A stretch of DNA of 64,000 nt from NCBI GenBank assembly GCA_016617855.1, contig JAECUM010001767.1:62001-126000 (forward strand). The letters are read 5' to 3'. Both the position numbers and the translations under genes were made by a program. Of this stretch, positions 14,620 to 26,600 are shown one piece after another. The notes under the pieces were generated by a model. That model saw only the letters and a program-made list of their open reading frames with translations. It was not told the DNA's origin and made no database searches. Numbering within the stretch: the stretch's first letter is position 1; every line of letters begins with the position of its first letter. The DNA comes from Megalonaias nervosa (Eukaryota > Mollusca > Bivalvia > Unionida > Unionidae).

Positions 14620-17600
14620 AGAATTTGGATTACCTCTGGTTGAATGAGGGGTGAGGTGGGGGAGATATTGAATTGAAAGTTTGTAGAGTTTGTACAGTTT
14701 TTAAATTTGGTGGTGACCTTGTAAAGTGATTGAATTACGAGGTCAGCTCCAGCAAATATTGGAATAGTGCTTGAAATCTCAGTAGTCCTTGAAGAGTGCC
14801 TACAGTTTAACACAAATGTGATTTTCCAGAAAACATTTATTTAGTAACTATGATAGAAAATAAAGATCAGTTAAAAATGGTCAGGAAGTCGATCTTCTAG
14901 AAATTGTATCTCTAAGCTGGGTTACTTGTATATTCAGTAAAACTTTTATGCTTACTATTACTCTTCTTGTTTGGGATTTTAACCACTTTGTTATGTAGCA
15001 GTGAATGGATGCTGTGTTGACTGGGCCATTAAGGATGGTAAAATATGTCAGGCAAGTGCTCGTCAGCTTGAAGGGTGTTAAACACTTCAATAGGTAAACA
15101 AAGCTGTGTTTTGAAGGCATTGGATCAGTGGGTGAAGAGTGGATACACAAAATGAATGAAATATGACAATAGGAATGAAGTTAGAATATTACGTGCTTAA
15201 ACATAAAAATGTCAATTAAGAGTCGGAGACTTGGACCAGTAAAACTTGATTTGTTTACTTGGATCTCTTGTTGAGATCTGTTTAGAGACAACGACGAATT
15301 ATTGTTAAGCATAATGCATTTTGAGAGATGAAGTTATCACTTTATTGCTGGGTACAGTAATAGTGGTGGCAGAAACGGCATCAGTGTTAATATTCTGTGT
15401 TCAAGTTTTGTGCTCAAGCTTTCACAAATCAGAGACAGCAGGAGTTCATTATAGAATGGTTGAAAGGGGAACAGAAGTATATAATAGAATAGTTCAAAGG
15501 GAGATAAGTCATGTTCTGTGGAACCCTTGTAATTAAAAACATCCCCAAAACTTCATCAGTGAGGAAACTTTTATGAGTATCATATATCTTTCAGATTGTA
15601 CCCCACCGTCCAGAAAAGTTTGAAGGTCAGTTAGAATTTGGTACAATGGGTGTAGGAGAGAAGAGGAGTATGCTGTTTACAGTAATAAATGATAACCCAG
15701 TAGATGTGAGTATAGATTATTAGGTATGCTTAAATTTAGCTTAAAAATAACTCTTGTTTACATACATCAGTGATAATGCAGTAAATGTAAGGAATCAGTG
15801 TTTACCCAGTAGATTTGAATACTCTGTTATAACCCATAGATCTGAGTAATCAGTGATAGCCCAATACATATGAGTAAGCACTGATACCCAGATAGATGTC
15901 AGTGGTCAGTGATAACCCAGTAGATGTGAGTAATCAAAATAATAACCCAGTAGATGTGTGTAATCATTGGTAATCCAGTACATGTGAGTAATCAGTGATA
16001 CCAAGATATATGTGAGTAATCAGTGATAACCCAGTAGACGTGAGTAATGATAACCCAGTAGATTTGAGTAATCAAGGATAATCCAGTAGATGTGAGTGAT
16101 CAAAGATAACTCAGTACATAGAGTATTCATTGATAACAAAGTAAATGTGTTTAATCTAGTCATGAATTGCTCCTTTGGTTACATGATTAAAGGTTTGTTT
16201 TGCCTCCACCATATTTTGTGCAACCTCTTGGATTAAGGGATTGATGATGATGATGTTACTGTCCTTGTGTCCAGATCTAACATCATGAATTTAAATTGAG
16301 TTATGGCACCTGGCCTGCCTCATGATTTTTGGATGGATTTTGCATTTTTTGATCTTGGGTTAATTTTATCCTTTTTTATTTTGGGTGGATTTTGTGTCTT
16401 TTGATCTTGGTTTAATTTTATACTGTTTGATTTTGGGTAGATTTTGTGTCTTTGAAGAAAATATGTATGGTATTAGGCTCAGAATTCAATAAAGCTTGTA
16501 ATATCTGAAGGACCTAGTCAGGTTCAGCTTTTATCAAGTCCACCTGAATTCAATCAAGCTTGTAGTATCTGAAAGATATAGTCAGGTTCAGCTTTGATCA
16601 AGCCTACCTTTATTCAGTAAAGCTTCTAATATCTGAAAGACCTTGTTAAGATCAGCTTTTATCAAGCCCACCTGAATTCAATGAAGCCTGTAATATCTGA
16701 AAGACCTAGTCAGGTTCAGCTTTTATCAAGCCCACCTGAATTCAATGAAGCCTGTAATATCTGAAAAACCTAGTCAGGTTCAGCTTTCATCAAGCCTTTG
16801 CAGAAGCTGTACATTGCAATCACTTATGCATCAATATGCTTGTCCATCCATACATCTGTATGTTCATTTGTCTGATCCATCAACATGCTAAATTAATCTC
16901 AGCGTTAGAGTTTCTTATGTGGTTAATTCTCAAGTACATACCTGCCAACCATTACAATATTGGCATACAATCTCATAAATATAAGTACATTTTGTTTGCT
17001 TGCATATTATGCTTCTGGTACATTCACCTTATAACATGCACAAAATAAGGAAGGAAAAGTACATCCTTTGTTATCATTTAATCCATTTGTGTGAGAAAAT
17101 TTTGGAAAATAAAGTTGTAGCCTGTTAGAGCGTCCATTTTTAAAAGTGGTAACATAACACTTTCCTATATTTTACCAACACTAGCATATTGCTCTGTTTA
17201 TGGCCAAATTCTATAATAAAGGATTCCCAGAGAACAGACAATTTATTTCAAGTTGTAAACCTAGTGCTGAAGTTCATTGTATTTGTTCAGAGAATTTTAC
17301 AGTCAACCAATCCAGAAGTTGTGAAGTTGACATAACTGTCAAGCAAATTGGTCTCGGTTGACACTGTTCATGAAGGAATAGCTGCGAAAATGTTAATAGA
17401 ATCTGGATACTTGTCTATGTTTGATTTGGAACTGGATTTCATATTAGATTTAGTGGAGTTGGTCAGGGAACAAGACTAACTTTACAGGAGTACATGATTG
17501 TTTTAAACTGCATGATTTTTCCTGCAAAACATCTGCATGATCAAGCTGTTATATAATTTTTAAAAAATGGCATCCATCAAGTAATACAGTTTCAAGATGA

Positions 17601-20600
17601 AAATAAGCCTTTTAATAGTCCTTATAGAAGATTAAAAAAGGAATATTCATATTTTGGGTGGGGAAAAAATGGAGGAAGACCAACAATAACATGTATTGGA
17701 CATGGTTTGATTTGAGTATGTCTTGTTGCGGGAGATATGATTGCTGTTGCCATGTGAATCGGAAAAAACATCCAAGAATTATGTCAAGGTGAGAGAAAGC
17801 AAGAAGCCGTTGAGCTTCGTAAGGTTTGGAACTGGAGAAACAGTAATGAAGGTAATTAAGGTCTAAGTGTACAATACAAACTTTTAGTTGAACATAAAAT
17901 TCAGCATCTCCTCACCAGTCTCAAATATGACTTAGAACTTTTAAATGCATGTTTTCCAACTTTACAATAGCAGTACATGAAGTTTGGTACATTTATTGAA
18001 AACTGGTCTAACTTACGGAAGAAAATCAACTGCATTACTGAGAAGGTCCAGTTAGCATTGGAAGGTCTGTTGATGGATGGTGACATCAGCATGGGAGTTT
18101 CACAAAGAGACTAAACATGATGTCTAGTTGGTCCTAAATGAAATGGTGCCAGTGGGAGGTGTATCAAAGCAGCCATGGCAGTTGTTTGCAATATTTTGTT
18201 ATTGCTACTCTTCCTGAATGGATGGTCATATCAGCATGGGGTTTTCTCTAAAAGACTTATGTCCTTTTGGTCCTACTAAAGTCTTTGGGCAAGGCACTTT
18301 ACTCCAGTGCTTTGGGACCAAATAACCTACTTGTGTTGCTGTGCCATAAAACACTGAACCAAAAATTAAATAAAAATGGTGCCATTTTGACATCCAATAA
18401 GGCCATCATGGCAGCCATCTTGAAAATACTGCTATCCATCTTGAAAATCTTTTTATCGCACTCCTCCTGAATGGATGGTCATATCAACATGGGGGCTTTA
18501 TCGCTACTCTTCCTGAATGGATGGTTATATCAACGTGGAGTTTTAACTAAAAGACTTCTGCTGATGTCTAGTTGGTCCTAAATAAAATGGTATTGATTGA
18601 TGTCCAATGTGGTCACCACAGTAGCCATATTGAAAATCTTTTTATTGCTACTTCTTTGACAGCCATGGTGATATCAACATGGGGTTTTCACTAAAAGACT
18701 TCTTATGATGTCTAGTTGGTCCTAAATGTACAGGGTGTTATTGTGGCATCAAATATGGTCACCACCAAAAAAAATCTTGTTATCATCCCTCTGCATGAAC
18801 AGAAAGTTATATTGGGATGGGATTGTCAACAGAAGACTTCTTATGATGTCCAGTTGGTCTTAAATAAAAAAATTGTACCGATCTGATTTCCAAAATGGCT
18901 GCCACACAGTGACCATCTTAAAAATCTTGTTATTGCTACAGCTTCGGAATGGATGACCTTATCACCACAAGGTTTTCACTAAAAGACTTATTTTTACGTT
19001 GTTAAAGAAAAGTGGTCCCTACATCCTGCTTTATAATGGATTAGTGGAAAGAAATTCTGCAGGACATTGTGTGGTTTTTCAAATTACATTATGAATCGTG
19101 TACATACCTTTCCATTTTATTTATTTGTTGGTTTACATTTGATTTGATTTTAGGTTTATATAGGAGAGTTCAGTACAGATATGCGAGGTGCGTACATTAG
19201 AGTACTTGGAATGGAAAAGGGAAATGGCACCACTCTATCCAGGGTACATAATTCATCTGAAATACCAACAAATCCAGTAAGTGAATTTTTTTTATACTAA
19301 ATATCCTGTATTCAGGTTTTATTTATCTGTTTAAACATGTATATGTACTAGTGTACTTTCCTCTGTAGAGTTATAATGAGGTCAAGCATTGTGTATATGT
19401 AATTTAATATACTTGTGTGTTAGTTTTAAATTTTTTAAATTTTTTTTATTTCACTACATGTTATTGTAATGATAACTTTATTCACTGGATTTGACATTTT
19501 TCAAGAAAATTCAGTTCAGTTCGGTTAAACCTGATAAATACGCAGCTCATAGAAACATTGTATCTTTTGGTGACCTAGATTTCAGGGCCAGTTTCAGCTC
19601 TGTTGTAAGCAACTTTTTTAAATATTTTTTTTATTATTGAATCTCTTAGTAAGATTTGTTTAGTACAATCGATTTCGTCCATGGCGTACGTGATAATTGG
19701 CTTATAGTCTTTTTGCGTCGCTTGGACTAAGTGATCACATGACCCCATCACGAGGGGCTGAATTGCGTTTTTAGTTGGGTTTAATACTTGCGTCTCATAG
19801 TGATTTTATTCAGTTGTAATTCATACCTTCGGGCTCAAAGGTATTTATTTTGTTGTTTCCAGTTTGATTTGAATTTTTCTATTTTTCGGAATTAATCATT
19901 TATTTACCCAGGAGAATACTTGTGTTCATCAGAATTCTTGGACAAAGACATTTACTGAAAATTATTTGGAATTCTGAAGCCGGAATATTATTCTTGGTGA
20001 TTCAGCAAGGAACTGTTGACACGACAACACAAAACAGGTTATAGAAGATGTCATCGCCTTCCATCTTGGAACTTCATCAGGATTCGAACTTTGATTCACT
20101 TAGAACTTTTTAGTGAGAGGACTTACAGTTTTAATTATTGGATTAATTTTTGGATTTTTTGATTCATAAACTGTTAAGTCCTTTTTTCATATTTTTACCT
20201 TGTTTTCTAGGGAAATAAATTATTTTGTTAAATTTACAAAGCTTGTTGGCTTCACTCTTTTCTTTGTTACTTTTGTACGAGCCTAAACACATAACAGTAT
20301 TTGACTTCATTATCTCTCATACCATAGTGTTAAACATTTTTTTGTTTCTTTTTTTCTCATTGCTTGAGATATTAGAGCGCCAAAGTTGGGGGCCATGAAC
20401 TCACCATTAACAATTCAGTGTAAAAGTTGGGGGCCATGAACTCACCATTAACAGTTAGTGTAATAGTTGGGGGCCATGAACTCACCATTAACAATTCAGT
20501 GTAAATATGAAATAATAATAGCAGAAAAAATGTCCAGATTAAAATACAGCCACTATACAAACTCTTCTTAAATGTGTCCGAACTTTAAGATATATATTTA

Positions 20601-23600
20601 CACACACACAGACATACACACAGACACACACACATAAAGAAGATGAATCTTATTCAGTACTTCTATCTAGTTTATAGTTATCTGTATTTCACACATGATT
20701 GACTTTGGTTGGATGTTGTTGGCACACACACACACACACACATGCACACTCACTCAGAGGTGTTATATCTCAGTGGTCTAAAACTATGTAACAGAAAAGA
20801 GCTGAAGCCAACAAGTTTAGTAAAATTCAACAAATAAGTCATTTCCCTAGAGCACAAAGTGAAAATTTAAAAAGAACTTGTTGTATTTTAAATGAAAATC
20901 CAAATAGTCCTAAAAATTCTATCACAAGTCCAAAGTATAGAGTATTCCAAATGAATTCCAATTTTGAATGTACTGATGTATCATTAGATTGGAATATTGT
21001 TGATGTGTTAACGGTCTTGATGTATCACAATGATGTAATTCAGAATATCATTGAATGTATTCGCAATTGTCCTAAAGTATTGTTGAGCACATTGTAATTT
21101 CAGCGAATAATTTAACTAAATAATTTTGCTTAAATATTATTTGAAACACAAATTGATTCCACTAGGACTGATGTTATATGGAACGAGTAAGTTTTTAATA
21201 TAAACAATATTTATTATAATAAAAGTATGACACAATAACAGAACCAGGATGAGAGTCAAAAGTTGTTAACTCCAGTTTAAATTGAGTTTTAGCTCTTGAC
21301 AGTTAGCTTAATATCTTGACATGGGCATAGGTCAAGAAAACTGAACATATTCTGATGCATTTTAGTATCAACAATGTCTCAGAGACATAAATGTGTTTCC
21401 TATGGAATTTGTCTCATCAGTTCCATTTTGAATAAAGTCGTAGCCATCCAGTTGAGTCATGCCAGAGACTTATAAAAATGGTACTAGCAGCTGCTTCACT
21501 TGGCACTCAGCATTAAGAGGTTAGTGTTGGAACTGGTTGGCTTGATGTCAGGATAATGTTACTGGGTGGGACATGGTGCTGTATGTCTGCGGCATGATGC
21601 CCAAGTGCTAGACATCACTATAAACTGGCACACTGCAGATATCATAGCAGTGTAACTTAAATTGTTACAGCTATGTTAAAAATCCAAATTACACACACAC
21701 TATTCAGTTGTGCCCTTGACTTCATATTATCACATGGGATATTATTGTATTATTATATTATTAAGGACAGAATTACAGATATTCGAATAAAGATACTCAT
21801 AACTTCATAATTTCATTCATGATGTGCATAAATACCAGTAAAAAATGCGAGTTGGATGATGTCATCATATTAAAAGTTGGATGATACCATACTTCATGAT
21901 ATGCATCACTATTTACCACATATACAACTTGATGCGTATGGTTAAATATTGGTCATTCTTTTGCCCTATGTTAAGTCTGCATTACAGAATCAGAGGATGT
22001 CATTTTTAGGATGAGGTATCTTCTATCAATTTTTGGAACCAGGGTTCTCTGCTTATTTATGTAAAGGGTCAGAACAAAATGAGTCTGGATAAATTGAGTT
22101 TCACTCTGTAATGACAATCCATTTAACACGTTTTATATCTTGTAGACTTGTACGGCAAAATAAAATCTTATTTGAATAATTTACCTACTTTGCATGTTTC
22201 AAGTTTAGATTTTTTTATGTTGCCGTTTGTAAAAAGACTCATTTGTGCTTATTCCCACCCCCAAACCATAGAACAAGTTACCTATGCCATAACCGTAAAT
22301 TTATCTATGCTATGTATATTAATGAATGACCATTTTATTTCATTCTGTTCTGATTTTGAAACAATCCTGTAAATATATTGGTAAAAAGACTTAATTGAAG
22401 TTTCTTTTGTTACCTTGCAGCTGATTATAAAACCCTATCACTTTGTTGTGTTCAGCCTTAACTTGACAGCCCCAGAGGAAGAGGGATTTTATCATGCAGA
22501 AGTAGTTATCATAACACAGTTTCAGGTAACTGCATTTACATAAGTAGCCATTATATTTCTTTTCATTCCAACAATCGGATTAAAATCAGATCTTCATGTC
22601 CTGCATGAAGATCTGACAGTGACCTCAGAGGGGTCATGTTCTGGTGACCTATGTTATTACATTAATTGCTAATTTTATGAGAAAGATGAAGTCTTATATC
22701 TTTGCATTTGGGAGACTGCAATGTGCGCCAAATGATTTGGTTCACTTCAGATTTCTAAAAACTGCATTTCCATGGGCTAATTCAAAGATCACCAGAACAT
22801 GACCCCTAGGCATTCATTGCAGATCTTCACGTACGAGAGTGGAAATCTGATTTTAATCAGACTGATCATTCCAACACATTTCTTCAAAAGGTCACCTTTA
22901 ATTCAGATGAGTGGAAGTTGATATGAATTCTATAAATTTTTATTTTATTGCCACTTTTGCATACATGGTTGATAAGGCACTTCAATAGAGATATTCAGTC
23001 CATATTTCTCTATTGCATACCCAGACTGGAATTCTTCAGGTGTTTTCAAAACCACCAGGTGAAGGTATTCTGGGATGCGCTGAATCAAACATTTTTGTGT
23101 GCGTATGTGTTTGTGTATGTATATGCATATTCCAGTTTGTTTTGAATTTCTTTCACACTGTTTAGCTAAAACATTTTGGAAAATGTAATAGAGAGAACAT
23201 GTATTAAATACAAAACTGCATTCATGTTTCATTTGGAATTCTGGGAAAGAGCTGGTTTATATGGCATATGAATGCAGGGTTCCCACGCTACCAGGAAATC
23301 GGGAAAAAGTCGGGAGAAATGATAATTTTTTCCCAACCGTGAAAAGTCCTTGAATTTCGTAAATATTGATGAAAGTCAGGAAAAACCCAGAATTTCTGCC
23401 ACCACTTGATGCCTGAAACAGCCACACAATTGAGTCATAACTAAACTTGTCGTGAGTTAAATTTATTGAGTTCTAACCAGAATATTTGGAGGGTGCAGTA
23501 TGGATCATTTGGGTGCTTGCAGTAAACGTATATGATGAGTCAATCCAAACGGTCAGTGGATGAGATTCGTCTAACAGACTTTTATTTCAAAATGAGCTCG

Positions 23601-26600
23601 ATATCTGTATCTTTCCTTACATGGAAGGTATGAAAACCAGTCTAGCATCACAAGCGGCCAACATGGTGGTGGCAAAGCATAGCTGCTTACCGGATGGCCT
23701 AGCAAACTTTAAACGTTTGATCGAGTGATAGTACATGCATGAAATCGATATGAAAATTACTTATTTTCTCAGAAATTGTGAGTATTAAAATTGTTATGTC
23801 TTTGATCTGCTGAAAGACAAGATAAAACTATGGCATTGATAAAATGTGACCTGGTACTCGTGATTTGCATTGCTAGTTGCATGAGTACACAAATCTAACA
23901 ACCCCCATTTTCAAATTTTGTAGAGAAAAAATTTTTTAAAAATATTAAATGAAAGCTGTATAATGGTTGTAATAAAAATACAAAAATGAAAGAACACAAA
24001 ATTTTCCATCTTTATATATTCTGAGAACAACTTCTGGAGTTTTATTGTATCATGTAACTACCACATTGACATGTGCTCTCTGCTTGATAAATCAGACTGG
24101 CCAGATTGCTTGTTTTTACAAAAAGTATCTGACGTTCATTTAATATAATTGAATTTCTGTACAACAACATTTAAAAGGAGTTTGTTTTTGATATCACATG
24201 ACTATTGGACTTCGATATCGTTGTTTGAAATCTGTGAAGTTATGTGACAAGTAATGCAAATGGCGAGTACTGGGTCAGGTTTCATCTATGCTGTAGTTTC
24301 ATCTAGTCTGTCAGCGGAGTACGGACATTATGATTATAAAACTTGCCATTTCTGAGAAAATAAACCATTTTCCTATCGATTTCATGCAGGTATAGGTCGA
24401 CATAACGTAAGTTTAAATTTTCTAGGCCCACTGGTAAGTGACTACCATATGTCGCTTCCGCAGGGTGGTGGCAAATTCCAAATTGCAATGACCCCACACC
24501 CCAACCTAAATGTCCAAATATGAAAAATGGGGTAGGAATAATCGGAGGAAACCCGGATTAGAAAACAGACTGCTGTTCATTTTAAGCCAATTTTGTAGTC
24601 CAAATTGTTGAATCTCCGAGCTGAAATGAGAAATCGTCGTCCCTTGTATTATATATTAAAAAACAATACGATTCCTTGTATCAATACAGGTTTGGGGACT
24701 GGTTTAACGAATTGCAGGAAGACAAGTTGATTTTATGGAAAATTCAGTCCTTGTTTATACAACAGTATATAATTTTGAAGGTCTTTTGTCAGATTTAAAT
24801 CAACCCTTTTGAAAATGTTTTTTAAATGATGGATTTTTAACCAGATCGTCTTAAGGAGATTAGGTTGTTTGAAAAATCTTGTTTGGGATTTTATTGGCAC
24901 AGATAAATTCAGGGTTAAACTCTTCTCGTTACAAGACAAGATTCTAATTATTTGCATTTATTGTTTTTTTTTTATACTGTAATAGGAAATGTTTACTTTC
25001 TATAAGATGCATATATATATATTGCTATATAATTCTTTGGAATTAAAGGTTTGAAAGGAAACAAAACTAATTTATATTCATTATGTTGCTCCCACTTAGC
25101 AAAATAAAGTTAGAATTTTTATTCTGTACATTGAAATGACTTTACATGCAAATTTATAGGAATATAATCAAACTTGTTTCGTGCGATACATTTTGTGGTT
25201 TTGTACATGATCATCTTTTCTGACTTAGATGGTTTGGAGAGTCTTGAAAGAGAAACATCTTTAGATTTAGAAAATGCATGTTTTATAATCTAAAATGTTC
25301 TTTAATTCCATTCAGTAATGGTCATATGTAAACCTTGAAAAAATTAATTTCATTCTGGAAAAACCCTGGAAATTTATCTTTAGAAAAGCGGGAGAACCAT
25401 GTGAATGCATCTTGACCTGATGATCCCAGTCATATCAGACTTGACACTGATTTGAAGAAAAAATGTAATTTTGTAGACATACCAAATCTGTATACTAGGG
25501 TGACATGCATGTGGTTCAGATCAGTGAATAATTTGGTAATTGGTTGAAAAGGATTATTTTAAAGAACAGGGTTCAGAAAAAGCAACCAAGTATATTAGTA
25601 CAAGCACATTTTTTTTCTAGACAGGGTTATTGGCTGTGATATTGCTAGAGTAATTGTAAGAAACTGGAGTCTGCCCATTTGTCCATTAATTTGCTCCTCA
25701 CACTTTTATGTGGCATTCATATCTTCTGGTCAGTTTAGATATCTTCACATATTGGTGTTTTTCCTGACTAGATGGTTATCTTACATATCCTTTTAAAAGA
25801 TTGACATTCCTGTCTCCTGAACTGTTGGAAATATTTTAATGAAACTTGCTATGCACATGTATCATGTCCAAATGATATGTTGAACATAGTTGTATGTTTT
25901 GTTGAATGTGTATTTTCTGTGCTATTTGCCCTTATCAAAATGTATGCCCATCGTGTCTTCTAAATGTTTGACATACTTTCATAAAACAAGTATTTGTCTC
26001 TGATTTGAAGTTGCATTATTTTATTGTAAATTCTGCATGTTGGGGTTATTTGATAAACCCTAGCTCAGTGGTGCCCAACCTTTTGGAGTATGAGGACCAC
26101 TTCCTGACTTCAAAAAATTTTATGAACCTCTACATGCTGATAGTTGTACTTTTAGGCTCCATTAATCGCGAGAATACATACACCTTGATGTAACCCTGCT
26201 GCTCTCTGGGGGTCTGTAGCCCACAGGCTGGGAACCACTGTCCTGCTTGTGGACACATATATGAGTTTCCTAGTAAGTTAATGTACACTTATGTTTCCTA
26301 GTAAGTTCATGTACACTTTGTAGAAGTGATGACAGATATTATTTGAAAGAAAGCATATCATAACTGTGAAAGATGCAACAAATGACAGTAATTTGGTTAA
26401 TTGCAGGATATATTTATGCCACTGATGGTGAGAACAGCTGAAGGAAGTTTAAATGCTATTCCAGAAAATATAGTGTTTGAAAGGGTATATCCTGTAAGTA
26501 TAATTGACCCTGATTTTGTTGTCTTTTTCAGAATGCAAATATTTTTTAAAAACATTATTACATGTAGCAAATGTTATTGATAAAATTGAAACATATACCA

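Larger units (their letters stand above)
15706..19153 (+). other. Intron 6
   Basis: GT-AG. In order it holds the donor-derived array (15770-16160), a 64-bp minisatellite (16482-16797), dispersed repeat D (17500-18072) and a long degenerate satellite (about 18060-18990). The stretch 16800-17500 has nothing recognised. Confidence 0.8.
19277..22420 (+). other. Intron 7
   Basis: GT-AG. It is mostly repeats: LTR-like X1 (19388-20296), a 41-bp triplication (20384-20503), (CA)n tracts (20601-20634, 20721-20749), LTR-like Y2 (from 20762) and SINE B (21475-21710). Nothing recognised in 21720-22420. Confidence 0.8.
22526..26406 (+). other. Intron 8
   Basis: GT-AG. It holds a palindromic MITE (22574-22866), a 2.1-kb hAT-like element (23277-25401) and a small hAT MITE (26066-26240). 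The spaces between (22880-23268, 25410-26060) show nothing recognised. Confidence 0.8.

Noticed and set aside
14541..14813. 90-aa minus-strand reading
   Set aside because: A third of it is the translated (TA)n tract; no other support.
15770..16160. CRISPR-like regular direct repeats
   Set aside because: Units are contiguous and decayed with no unique spacers, and the host is a eukaryote; it is a tandem array copied from exon 6.
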